Assembly (NCBI RefSeq): GCF_000203815.1
Contig: NW_004457637.1
Coordinates: 372,001-436,000, forward strand
Length of the DNA: 64,000 nucleotides
Direction of reading: 5' to 3'
Origin: Cavenderia fasciculata
Taxonomy: Eukaryota > Evosea > Eumycetozoa > Acytosteliales > Cavenderiaceae
Below the pieces are notes generated by a model. It was not told the origin of the DNA, searched no databases, and worked only from the letters and a program-made list of their open reading frames with translations. A program made the position numbers and the translations under genes. Below are positions 56,033-64,000 of the stretch, one piece after another (the first letter of the stretch is position 1; each line of letters opens with the position of its first letter).

Positions 56033-56714
56033 TCATAGTGGGCGTCGATGATTATAATGGAATTGCCGAGAATGGCAATCTTTCAAACTCTACACCTACA
56101 ACCATTGTACAATTCCAGAGATACTACTCGTACTATTCAATTGGAATAACCTAACCAACATAAAGGTTAAATGTATCATGTTGGTTGGTGTTTATCGTTT
56201 TGTTGAACAAACGATCCAAACCATTCCTAGTCAATAGCAATTGTTCCAAATCAACAAAAACATCATCCTTTAAATGTCCCAACAACAACAACAACAACAA
56301 CGATGATGAGGTTATATTCTATATAAAGCAATAAACAACAATAACCAAAACTGTTTGCCTTTTTATATATATCCATAAGTTTTAGTTTATTTCAATAATA
56401 ATCGTCGCGTATCGTTATTAAAAATCTATAATTTATAATGATCTTGTTTGGTTAGCCACCTATATAGTATTTTAAAATAATTAATTAATCAATTAATAAA
56501 TAATATCAACATACATTTAAATTTAATTAATGTGTGTAAAGAGAAGAGGAGGGGGGGATAACAATTTTTAAATGGATAATAATGAAGAAATAATCTTGCA
56601 TTTGATTTGTTAATCCACCAGGACATGTATGTATGTATGTATGTATAAATAAATAAATATTTTCCAAATGATTTTGTTATTATTATTGTTGTTGTTTATT
56701 ATTGATTATTAAAA
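56033..56714. other. Intergenic with several small hairpins
   Basis: About 680 bp after yae1. Inverted repeats seen: TTGCC-GAGAA-TGGCAA near 56063-56078, CCAACAT...ATGTTGG near 56155-56185, and TCGTTT...AAACGA near 56197-56216. An AAC microsatellite and a (TATG)n run (about 56625-56645) follow. No coding frame is seen. It may hold a long 3' UTR or an uncalled non-coding RNA. Confidence 0.4.
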
Positions 56715-57074
56715 TCACCCACCATCGTCAGATGAAATTGCAGTATGCAAAAAGATTAAACTATTTCCAAATATTCTACTACAAAAAGAGGGAAATGAGG
56801 AACAACATAAGTATAAGAACATGTTTAAACTGTTCATCATCATCGTCATATGATCATCATACCTATTCTTTATTAAATTATTACTATTACTATTTGAAAC
56901 GGTGGACATTGAATTCGATGTCGATGATGGTGATGCCAAAGAAGGCAAACTATTTGAAGAGGATGTAGATGTTGTTGTTGATGGTTTCATGGTGGCGGTA
57001 AATGTACAAGTAGATTGTGTTGATAAAGTTTGTCTCAACAATGGTTGAGAGAATCTCATAAATGATCTCTGCAT
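56715..57074 (-). CDS. Small candidate mitochondrial protein
   Basis: An ATG at 57074 opens a 119-codon frame ending at 56715. The N-terminus (MQRSFMRFSQPLLRQTLSTQ) is Arg/Ser/Leu-rich without acids, a good mitochondrial presequence. A Ser/Thr-rich linker follows. An 84-nt segment (56862-56779), a multiple of three, has a GTATGA donor and a TTTTTGTAG acceptor, so splicing would give 91 residues ending SRIFGNSLIFLHTAISSDDGG. Without splicing the segment adds a Met-rich, Cys-rich stretch that looks less coding. I do not recognise the family; the gene is probable but not certain. Confidence 0.45.
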   Translation of the reverse strand: MQRSFMRFSQPLLRQTLSTQSTCTFTATMKPSTTTSTSSSNSLPSLASPSSTSNSMSTVSNSNSNNLIKNRYDDHMTMMMNSLNMFLYLCCSSFPSFCSRIFGNSLIFLHTAISSDDGG

Positions 57075-57328
57075 CTTTATATGAAATTATAAATAATACT
57101 ATATAATGTGAATGTTATTGATGTTGATGATGGACAGACGAATGTGTCTCTTTATCAATGATCATTGCGAATCAGTCCGAGTGAAAAAATCGATTGACCC
57201 AAAAAATTATTAAAAAAAAAAAACAAAAAAAGGTACCTCTAAAAAAACGAGCGACAAACAGAATTATCCCTATCAGCTCACACGGTTATTAATCTTTTGT
57301 GTATCTATAATTTATATATTTAAGAGTA

Positions 57329-59096
57329 ATGGTAGTATCAGAAGTTATAACATTAGCATCAAAGGATGATACAGGTATCTATTTGTATGATCTTAGAAAC
57401 GGAACATTACAAACAACTTTGACCAACTCTAGTGCTGTCGACAATGGTGTATGTTTGATTGGTACAGAGTATGTTGCAGTTTCACAATCTGGCAAGGCAT
57501 TGTTACATCTATACTCTTGGAACAAGGATTCACCAATGTATAAGATTCCAATGCAAGAAAAGACAGGTCCTCTTTGTGCCACTTCCGACGGTCTCTACTG
57601 TTGTATGGGTACGGCTTCGGGAACTATCTACATTTGGGAGACTGCTTCTGGTGCTCTTGTACGTACATGGGAAGCTCACTATAACAAAATCACTACAATC
57701 ACTTTTACAAGAGATGATTGTTTCCTCTTATCTGGTGGTGATGATGGTGTAATCAATGTTTGGACTTTGGAAAGGTAAAGAAAAAAACAAAAGACAAATA
57801 TAATTCTTTTAATCATCAATATATTTATTTATTTCTATTTCTTTTTTTTATATTTTTAGTTTATTAAATAAAGAAGAAAGTTTAATGAGAACAAAGACAT
57901 CATTTACAGATCATTCATTGGGAATTACATCGATTTATTGTGGATATGGTGGTAGTAACTCTAGAGTATATAGTGTATCAAATGATCGTACCTGTAGAGT
58001 ATGGGATTTGGTTCAACAAAGAGCCATTACCTCTATTGTATTCCCAACCAATTTGACAAGTGTAGTGGTAGATGCCAGCGAGACTGTCCTCTATGTAGGA
58101 GGTGGTGATGGAGTTATCTACCAAACCGATTTGATTTCACTCAGTCAGACATCGTTGGACATGCAACACAGCCAACAACAACAATCCTTTGTCACCAACG
58201 TTTCCAATCAACTCCAACAACAATTGAAAAAAACATTTGTTTCAAGTAGCAGCAAATCCATTACCGCCTTGAATCTATCATTCGATGGGTCACTCCTCAT
58301 CTCTGGTACTTTGGATGGTCAATGTAATATATGGGACACCTTTAGTAGACAAACTGTCCGTTCCATTGCCTCTCTCAAGGGTGCAATCACATCCATCCAA
58401 GTACTCTTTAATCCAATCGATAATCTTTCAATGAACCAAGACAGCAACCGTAAACAATCCAATCAACCACTTCAACCATTTGAAAAATATACCTCAGACA
58501 AGGCATCTTCAAATATTCCAATTAAATTATCAACTCTACCAATCAACAATCAATTTAATCAACTCATTGAATCTTCATTAACTTTTAATAATCAATATAA
58601 TCCTTCAATTAATAATAATACTCAACAACAAGAATCTACCGAAGAATCAAACAATAATAATAATATTTCCAATAATGAAGAAAATATTGCAAATATGGTA
58701 AAAGAGATTAATAGATTTAAACAAGAATTGGATAAACAAAAGAAACTTAATCGTAAACTTGTCGATCAAATGGTTGAAGATTCAATTTCAAAGGGTGATG
58801 ATAAACAACAAATTCAAAAACAAAGGGAAGCCATCATGAACAAGAATTTGATGGAAATTGAAAAACAAGATAAAGAAGAAAGAAAAAAGGAACAACAAGA
58901 ACAAAAACAAAAGCAACAACAACAAAAGAAACAAGAAAAAGTAGCAGCAGCAGTAGAACAAGAACCAGAAGAAGAACAAGACTTAATTTTATTGGAAAAA
59001 CCAAAGACCCCTAAACAACCAAAGAAACCTGCTCAAGCCAAACAATCTGCTAAAAAAGTACCAATTAAAGCTTTACCTTCAAAAGCAAAGAAATAA
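57329..59096 (+). CDS. wdr18: WDR18/IPI3 WD-repeat protein
   Basis: Two exons (57329-57774, 57860-59096) join in phase to 560 residues. WD repeats are seen from the start: TGIYLYDLRNGTLQTTL, GKALLHLYSWNKDS, ASGTIYIWETASGALVRTW, DDGVINVWTLE, SNDRTCRVWDLVQQR, GGDGVIYQTDLISLSQ, and SGTLDGQCNIWDTFSRQTV. The block HSLGITSIYCGYGG matches WDR18. The last 150 residues are a Lys/Gln/Glu coiled coil and a Lys/Pro-rich tail (AKQSAKKVPIKALPSKAKK). In the Rix1 complex (TEX10, PELP1, WDR18) it promotes late 60S maturation with Midasin. The basic tail suggests a nucleolar location. Confidence 0.88.
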
Positions 59097-59110
59097 ATAC
59101 ATAATTTATT

Positions 59111-60487
59111 TTAAATACAACTAGACTTTTTAAAGTTGCTGTCATTATTGTTTTTATATGTACTAATGATTGATAAATCATTTTTAAAATAGTTTGGTAT
59201 TGATGATTCTTTTTTGGGATCCAAATCTACTACACCAACTATATAGTCAATGTTTTGAATATCTTGATTTGCCAAAGGTAATTTAAATGTAATCATTATC
59301 GAACAATCCTTTGCTGTTGTTGCAATTAAAAATCGTTCAATGATATCTTGCATCTCCTTGTTTGTCAAATGAGAAAGATCCTTGAATCTTTCCACATCAT
59401 CTTCTTGATAGGCTTGATTATGTAATTTACAATATAAATAATAAATGGTTTCAATGTCATATGGATCATATTCTCTTTGAACTTGTGCCAAATTAATTAA
59501 TAATTGTTTTTCTTTTTCCAATATATTTACTAATAGTATTGATAATGGATGATGAAGTTGAGATAAATTATTATTATTACTATTATTAAATAAAGAATCT
59601 AATGATTTGATATCCAATGTTGACGTTCCATTTTCATTTCCAGTTCCACCACCACCAAGTTGACCAGTAAAATATAAAACACCATCTTTAAATACTTTTA
59701 AGTTATTTTGTGGACAATCAATTAAAGAATCCAATGCTCTTAATTGTCTTGATCTATCCAAACTATACAAATCGATTGGACAATATTTACTTATTCTATC
59801 GACTGAACCATCCTTTAACTTTAACAATTGATGCATACAATATCGACAAACATGTTGTTTCAACTCTATGTTTTGTTTTGATATATATTTTGAAGTGCTT
59901 ATAAAACCACACTTTGGTTTGATCTCTACGCATATCGAAGGTAGTAATGCGTCAGCAGTGTGAATAAGAGATATATCTCTAATCAATATGGCCGATGTCA
60001 TTTCATCGTCCAATTGATGATGAATACGATGTTGTGGACGACTACCCAATATAATAGCATTCAATTCATTGATAAATTGTTTGTCTATTGATACTCTAAC
60101 ACCACTATTTACATATTTACTTCCTATCAATGGTTGCATAACATTTTGTACAAATCTATAATCTTTATCATCTGTTGAAGGAGATGTAGAAGTAGATGTA
60201 GGTGATAATGATGACACCTTTTTCTTTAATCTTAATACTTTTCCTTTCTATATAGAAACAAAAAGAACTGTTATTAAAAGTCATTTAGATATAATATTGA
60301 AACATACTAGATAATTGTGATATGATGATGATGATGATGATGAAGATGAAGATGATGGTTGTGGATTATAATAAACAACTATATTACAAGCACCTTCCCC
60401 TTTATAACTCCAATCCTGTGGTTTTAATTTTAACTTTGATATATCTATTTCTATTTCTATTTCATTGTTTTGTTGATTACTATTCAT
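59111..60487 (-). CDS. ippk: Inositol-pentakisphosphate 2-kinase (IPK1/IPPK)
   Basis: Two exons (60487-60308, 60247-59111) join to 438 residues. Seen: DWSYKGEGACNIVVYYN (ATP-binding G-loop region, KGEGA), KGKVLRLKKK with the catalytic Lys region, ICVEIKPKCGF (the EIKPK motif), CRYCMHQLLK and SKYCPIDLYSLDRSRQLRAL, LIDCPQNNLKVFKDG, and a late SIMITFKL with VVDLDPKK. These are the classic IP5 2-kinase motifs. It adds the 2-phosphate to make phytate (IP6), which is extremely abundant in dictyostelids. A Ser run in exon 1 is extra. It converges with wdr18 with only 14 bases between stops. Confidence 0.93.
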
Positions 60488-60714
60488 CTTATTTGTTGTT
60501 ATTCAAAAGTAGTTGTTGTTCTGTAAAGTACTTGATGAATGATACAATTCAGACAGGCAATTAATTTTCGATTTTTAAACAAATTTTAGGTAAAATTTTT
60601 CATTTTTCAAGGCTCGTCTCACAGCTGGCGGCTCGCTCTCGCACAGCGTCATAGATTGGCATTGATAATCGACACGCACTTACTTACTGATATTACTGTG
60701 TGTCCCCAACAAAA

Positions 60715-61320
60715 ATGTGTACGTACAGCTAAGAGAAAGAAAGAAAGAAACAGAGATTACATGACAGATCACATCTAACCTTTTTACTCTACTACCTACC
60801 TACCTACTTACAACAATGCAGCTGACAAGATCAAAGCCAAGGAACTTAGAAAGTTGAAGAGAACCGAACTCATCGAGAAGTTACAAGAACTCCGTACCGA
60901 GCTCTCAACTCTCAGAGTCGGTCAAGTCAAGGCTAACCAACCAAACAAGCTCTCCCAGATGTATATATCAAACAGCAACAGAGTGAGGAGAAGAGAGATA
61001 TGAATCAACATAGTTTTTTAACACATCAAATTTCTCTACTATCTACTATCGCAAAATATTATTATTATTATTATTATTATAGCACTGAAGTCCGTAAGTC
61101 AATTGCTCGTGTTTTGACTGTGTTCAACACCTCCAGAAAGGAACAACTCCGTAAATACTACAAGGACACCCCAGTCACCAAGAGACCATATGACCTCCGT
61201 ACCAAGATCACCCGTGCCATGAGACAACGTTTGACTCCAAAGCAATTGGCTGCCAAGCCACTCAAGGTCCAAAAGGTCCTCGAAAACTTCCCAAAGAGAG
61301 TTTTCTACGTCAAGGCTTAA
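60715..61320 (+). CDS. rpl35: 60S ribosomal protein L35 (uL29)
   Basis: Three exons: 60715-60718 (just ATG plus T), 60822-60960 and 61083-61320, joined to 126 residues. The four-base first exon is inferred because ATGT|GTACGT...GCAG|CTGACAAG gives MSDKIKAKELRKL, the family N-terminus; no ATG is in frame in exon 2. Seen further: RTELSTLRVGQVKANQPNKL, then VRKSIARVLTVFN and LRKYYKDTPVTKRPYDLRTK with ITRAMRQRLT. It binds at the peptide exit tunnel and contacts SRP. C-ending codons dominate, as in rpl9. Confidence 0.95.
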
Positions 61321-61845
61321 ATTCCCATGAATAAAGTCGTAGCTTATGATCTTTAAAATTTAAATGTAACCCCAACAAATCAACTCTCTAGTCAATTGGA
61401 TCATCATCTTTATTTTGTGGATTAACAACAATCGCTCAGTCCAATATGGATAATTTAAATTGGATCACCCTATCAAAGCTTCTTAAATTGAAAAAGAATA
61501 CCCCTACAATCAAAGAAAGATCAATGCAAAGAAGGAGCAGTTGATTCATGATATTGTTCATTCATATTTGTTTCATTGTGTCGTTTCATTGTGTTGTTTT
61601 ACTTTATCTCACGATCATTTGTTTGTTTCCAGGCATGTCCTATTTAATTTATTCCAACGTCTTCCTATTTAAAATTTAGATCGTTTGGATTGTTCGGGAC
61701 AAGAATAATTAGATTTGTATTCGTTCGGAATTGTAGTTATCAAGGTTATTTGTTGATTCAATTTGTGTGGCTGTCTCTCTTTATCAGCTTGTCCATATAA
61801 TTGTTTGTTGTTTATATAATATATATTTCTAGTTTTGGTTTATTT
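61321..61845. other. Convergent intergenic between rpl35 and nop10
   Basis: About 525 bp, mainly 3' UTR-like. ATCATTTTGTTT-type T-rich sequence is present. No coding frame or convincing snoRNA is seen. Confidence 0.4.
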
Positions 61846-62255
61846 TTAATACTTGAGTGGAGCTTGTTGAGTTGGTAATAAACCGAATCTCTTCTTTAAT
61901 GTAATTCTTTCTCTAGAGTATTTATCATCGACAGAGAAACGAGCTGTTTGTTTTGTTAAAAAGATAAAAGGAATTAGTATAAAAGGCCTTTAGATCTAAA
62001 TATGATGATATATGAATGAGAATGAGAATGAATTGTGACATACCTGGATGAGCAGAGAATGATGGTTGTCCCTTTGGTCCACGTTTCTATAGATAGGACA
62101 GTAGATAGATAAAAAGAGTTAGTATATACGATCGATCATATGATTGTGTGTCAGCACGTGATATCATATATTCGTGTGATAAACAACAACAGATAACATA
62201 CCTTGAGGGTGTACTTTCTCTCACCGTTTTCACCAACATAGTACATTAAATGCAT
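61846..62255 (-). CDS. nop10: H/ACA ribonucleoprotein subunit NOP10
   Basis: Three small exons (62255-62202, 62086-62044, 61943-61846) join in phase to 64 residues, exactly the length of human NOP10. Seen: [20 protein letters not shown] at the N-terminus, then [20 protein letters not shown] and [20 protein letters not shown]; the human protein has [31 protein letters not shown] and TQQ. It is a core part of H/ACA snoRNPs with dyskerin, NHP2 and GAR1, needed for rRNA pseudouridylation and for telomerase RNA stability. Exons are too short for a long-ORF search, so the gene is easy to miss. Confidence 0.95.
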
Positions 62256-62449
62256 TTTTATAGATATATATATATTTGATTAATTAGTAATTCGTATTAA
62301 TAAAAAGATAGATAATGTCGACTGTGAGTATTATAGTGAATCTAGCGAGAGAAAAAAACGAGTCGTTTTATTTTTTTTATTTTTATTTTTTTTCGCTGAC
62401 AAAACCAAAGCAAGCAAAGCGGTTGGATTGATGGATGGATGGTACATTG

Positions 62450-63556
62450 TTACATAATTATACATTTTTTGGATTTCTTTTTTCTTCTAACATTATTATT
62501 ATTAGTAGTGTTATTGTTATTGGCGTTGTTATTTATATTATTATTCTGTTGGTTTGGATTGTTGTTATTGTTGGCTGGTGGTTGTGTCAATGATGTTGTT
62601 GTTTCGATAAGAGTACTAGTCAATTCACTAGTGTTGTTATTAATGGTTACAGGATTGGGGTCAGCAACTATAGTAGTTGTGGCAGTGGTGGTAGTAGTTG
62701 AGGTGGTCGAGGTGGTTGTTTCGTTGTTGTTATTGTTGGTTTCAATTGTTGTTGTTGTTGTTGGTAATGTTAATATATTTTCAGTTGGTTGAGGTGATGA
62801 TGATGAGGGGGAAGATGTAGTGGTAGTAGTTTCTTGAATCGATATATTATAATTGGAACTATCTAGTTTTTTGGAATCATTTGAAACATCTTGTTGTTCA
62901 ACAACAACAATTTGATTGTTTACTTTTGGTTGTTCTTGTTCTTCATCTTCTTCATCAATATCTTCATCTTCATCTTCATCATCTTCATCAATATTATTAT
63001 CATCTTCATCTTGGTCATCATAATCCTCGTCTTCTTCTTCATCTTGATAATAATCGTCTTCAGTAAAATAGTCAATGTCCATTCCCTTTTCTTGTTGTTT
63101 AATTCTTTCAACCGATTTTTTGTGTTCTTCTGGATTGCTATCTGGATGTGGTATAACGATGTGACTTGGCTTCGCTTTGTTTGCTTTTTCTACCAATTTC
63201 ATACACCTCTTTCTGTATGAATCACGATTGGATCTCCATTCAACACTAGCATCAACATTGGCAGGAGAAGAGCAGTTTGGATCACTGAGAATAGACATGA
63301 CACTTAGGATAATAGTCGAGACAGTTTGAGTTGGTAGCCATCTTTCAGATGGTAATTCACCCGACATTACATCATCTCCAGGTGGATGAAGGATAGATAT
63401 ACAAACTTTACCCTCCTTTTGATAGACATTTGGATGCCAAAACTCTGAAATAAACCTTAATGATGGTGGATTCATTGGATAGTCCTTTGGAAATGAAAGT
63501 AGGAGTTGGAAAACTCCACCTTCATAACATGTATCTCTTGGTCCTTCAAGGTATAC
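62450..63556 (-). CDS. Ubc7/Cdc34-type ubiquitin-conjugating enzyme with long acidic tail, 5' part unresolved
   Basis: The exon 63556-62450 gives 368 residues starting VYLEGPRDTCYEGGVFQL. Seen: the PKDYPMNPPSLRF block, the active site HPNVYQKEGKVCISILH with catalytic Cys, the long acidic-loop insert GDDVMSGELPSERW shared by UBE2G and UBE2R/Cdc34, and SSPANVDASVEWR. After residue 160 the tail is very acidic (Asp/Glu runs), then Thr/Asn-rich low complexity, ending KKKSKKCIIM. The acidic tail recalls Cdc34, while the loop and RWLPTQTVSTI fit UBE2G. The first E2 helix is missing: the acceptor at 63557-63558 is in phase 0, but no upstream exon in the window supplies that helix. The first exon may lie past base 64000. 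Confidence 0.85.
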   Translation of the reverse strand, partial: VYLEGPRDTCYEGGVFQLLLSFPKDYPMNPPSLRFISEFWHPNVYQKEGKVCISILHPPGDDVMSGELPSERWLPTQTVSTIILSVMSILSDPNCSSPANVDASVEWRSNRDSYRKRCMKLVEKANKAKPSHIVIPHPDSNPEEHKKSVERIKQQEKGMDIDYFTEDDYYQDEEEDEDYDDQDEDDNNIDEDDEDEDEDIDEEDEEQEQPKVNNQIVVVEQQDVSNDSKKLDSSNYNISIQETTTTTSSPSSSSPQPTENILTLPTTTTTIETNNNNNETTTSTTSTTTTTATTTIVADPNPVTINNNTSELTSTLIETTTSLTQPPANNNNNPNQQNNNINNNANNNNTTNNNNVRRKKKSKKCIIM

Positions 63557-63669
63557 CTATATATAGGTATGGAGATTCGATTGAAATTAATTAAAATGAA
63601 AAAAGAAAAAGAAAACATGGGTAAAAATAAAGAGTGTATATATAAATAAAATAAAGGTTATTTTTGGTT

Positions 63670-63909
63670 TTAAAGTGAAATAGACATATCAAAATGGTCT
63701 CTTGGAGTGGTTGTTGGAGTTGGTGATGGAGTATAACTTCCTGGTAGGATTAAATCTCTATTGGAAGAATAACCATTGATGTTGATTGTGAAAATCGGTG
63801 TTGATGGTGGCGATGGTGGAATGGTAGAGCATCCAATGGATGGTGAATAATAATAAATGATTGGTGATGAAGTGGATGATGATAATTGTTGTGATGAGGA
63901 TTTGTTCAT
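63670..63909 (-). CDS. Hypothetical 79-residue frame, perhaps a first exon of the E2 gene
   Basis: An ATG at 63909 opens 79 codons of Ser/Pro/Thr-rich sequence (SPSIGCSTIPPSPPSTPIF, then NGYSSNRDLILPGSY and PTTTPRDHFDMSISL). It lacks the E2 N-terminal helix. The only donors near its end (GTTATA and GTCTAT) are in the wrong phase for the E2 exon. It may be a separate small gene, an exon with an undetected splice, or a frameshifted first exon. Evidence is weak. Confidence 0.3.
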   Translation of the reverse strand: MNKSSSQQLSSSTSSPIIYYYSPSIGCSTIPPSPPSTPIFTININGYSSNRDLILPGSYTPSPTPTTTPRDHFDMSISL

Positions 63910-64000
63910 TTTTTTGTTTGAAATAATTAGAGTTTTATATAACTTGTAAATTTAGTTTTTTTGTTTGTGGGTATTGGTGATTGTTTGTTTGTTTGTTTGA

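Noticed and set aside
1-64000. CRISPR arrays, bacterial operons, Shine-Dalgarno sites
   Set aside because: Introns and codon style show nuclear eukaryotic DNA; repeats here are microsatellites, transposon parts and hairpins, not spaced direct repeats.

Overview
The window is protist nuclear DNA, very probably from a dictyostelid social amoeba. The signs are strongly AT-rich intergenic DNA, short T-rich introns (GTAAGT/GTATGT...TAG, mostly 50-110 nt), dense genes on both strands, Asn/Gln/Ser/Thr homopolymer runs inside otherwise conserved proteins, and a tRNA gene with a retrotransposon remnant beside it. The species cannot be named from this alone. I rebuilt exon structures by hand by matching splice phases to conserved protein families; for most genes every intron phase closes exactly.

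Layout. 1-4.3 kb: SMPD4-like protein (3' end cut by the window edge), SUMO E2 Ubc9, and a zinc alcohol dehydrogenase that is frameshifted as read. 4.3-7.8 kb: an island of foreign character with a broken adenain-type viral protease, a broken basic/coiled-coil gene, nested palindromes, one intact unknown gene, capsid-like debris, and a family of small hairpins that keep the loop CCAAGA while their stems covary. 8.0-19.5 kb: mitochondrial NADP-isocitrate dehydrogenase, DENND10, the E4 ubiquitin ligase UFD2 (NosA family), a urea transporter and TTC39. 19.5-22.2 kb: tRNA-Ile(UAU) with an intron, a broken L1-like reverse transcriptase, a 163-bp tandem repeat, a tRNA fragment and GC-rich unexplained DNA. 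22.3-37.7 kb: DNA polymerase alpha catalytic subunit, a four-TM protein, a LanC-like protein, a TrmN6/YfiC-type methyltransferase, an F-box/LRR protein and TELO2. 37.7-54 kb: patatin lipase, a membrane protein, isobutyryl-CoA dehydrogenase, a TIGAR-like phosphatase, MRE11, a GOLPH3-type protein, two further membrane proteins and a 61-residue small gene. 54-64 kb: ribosomal proteins L9 and L35, YAE1, a small candidate mitochondrial protein, WDR18, inositol-pentakisphosphate 2-kinase, NOP10 and a Ubc7/Cdc34-type E2 whose 5' end is unresolved.

Most genes are single-copy housekeeping genes with no operon logic. Loose themes recur: ubiquitin/SUMO (Ubc9, UFD2, an E2, an F-box protein), DNA replication and repair (Pol alpha, TELO2, MRE11), and ribosome biogenesis (L9, L35, NOP10, WDR18, YAE1). 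The parts most worth a second look are the virus-like island at 4.3-7.8 kb and the tRNA/LINE region at 19.8-22.0 kb.
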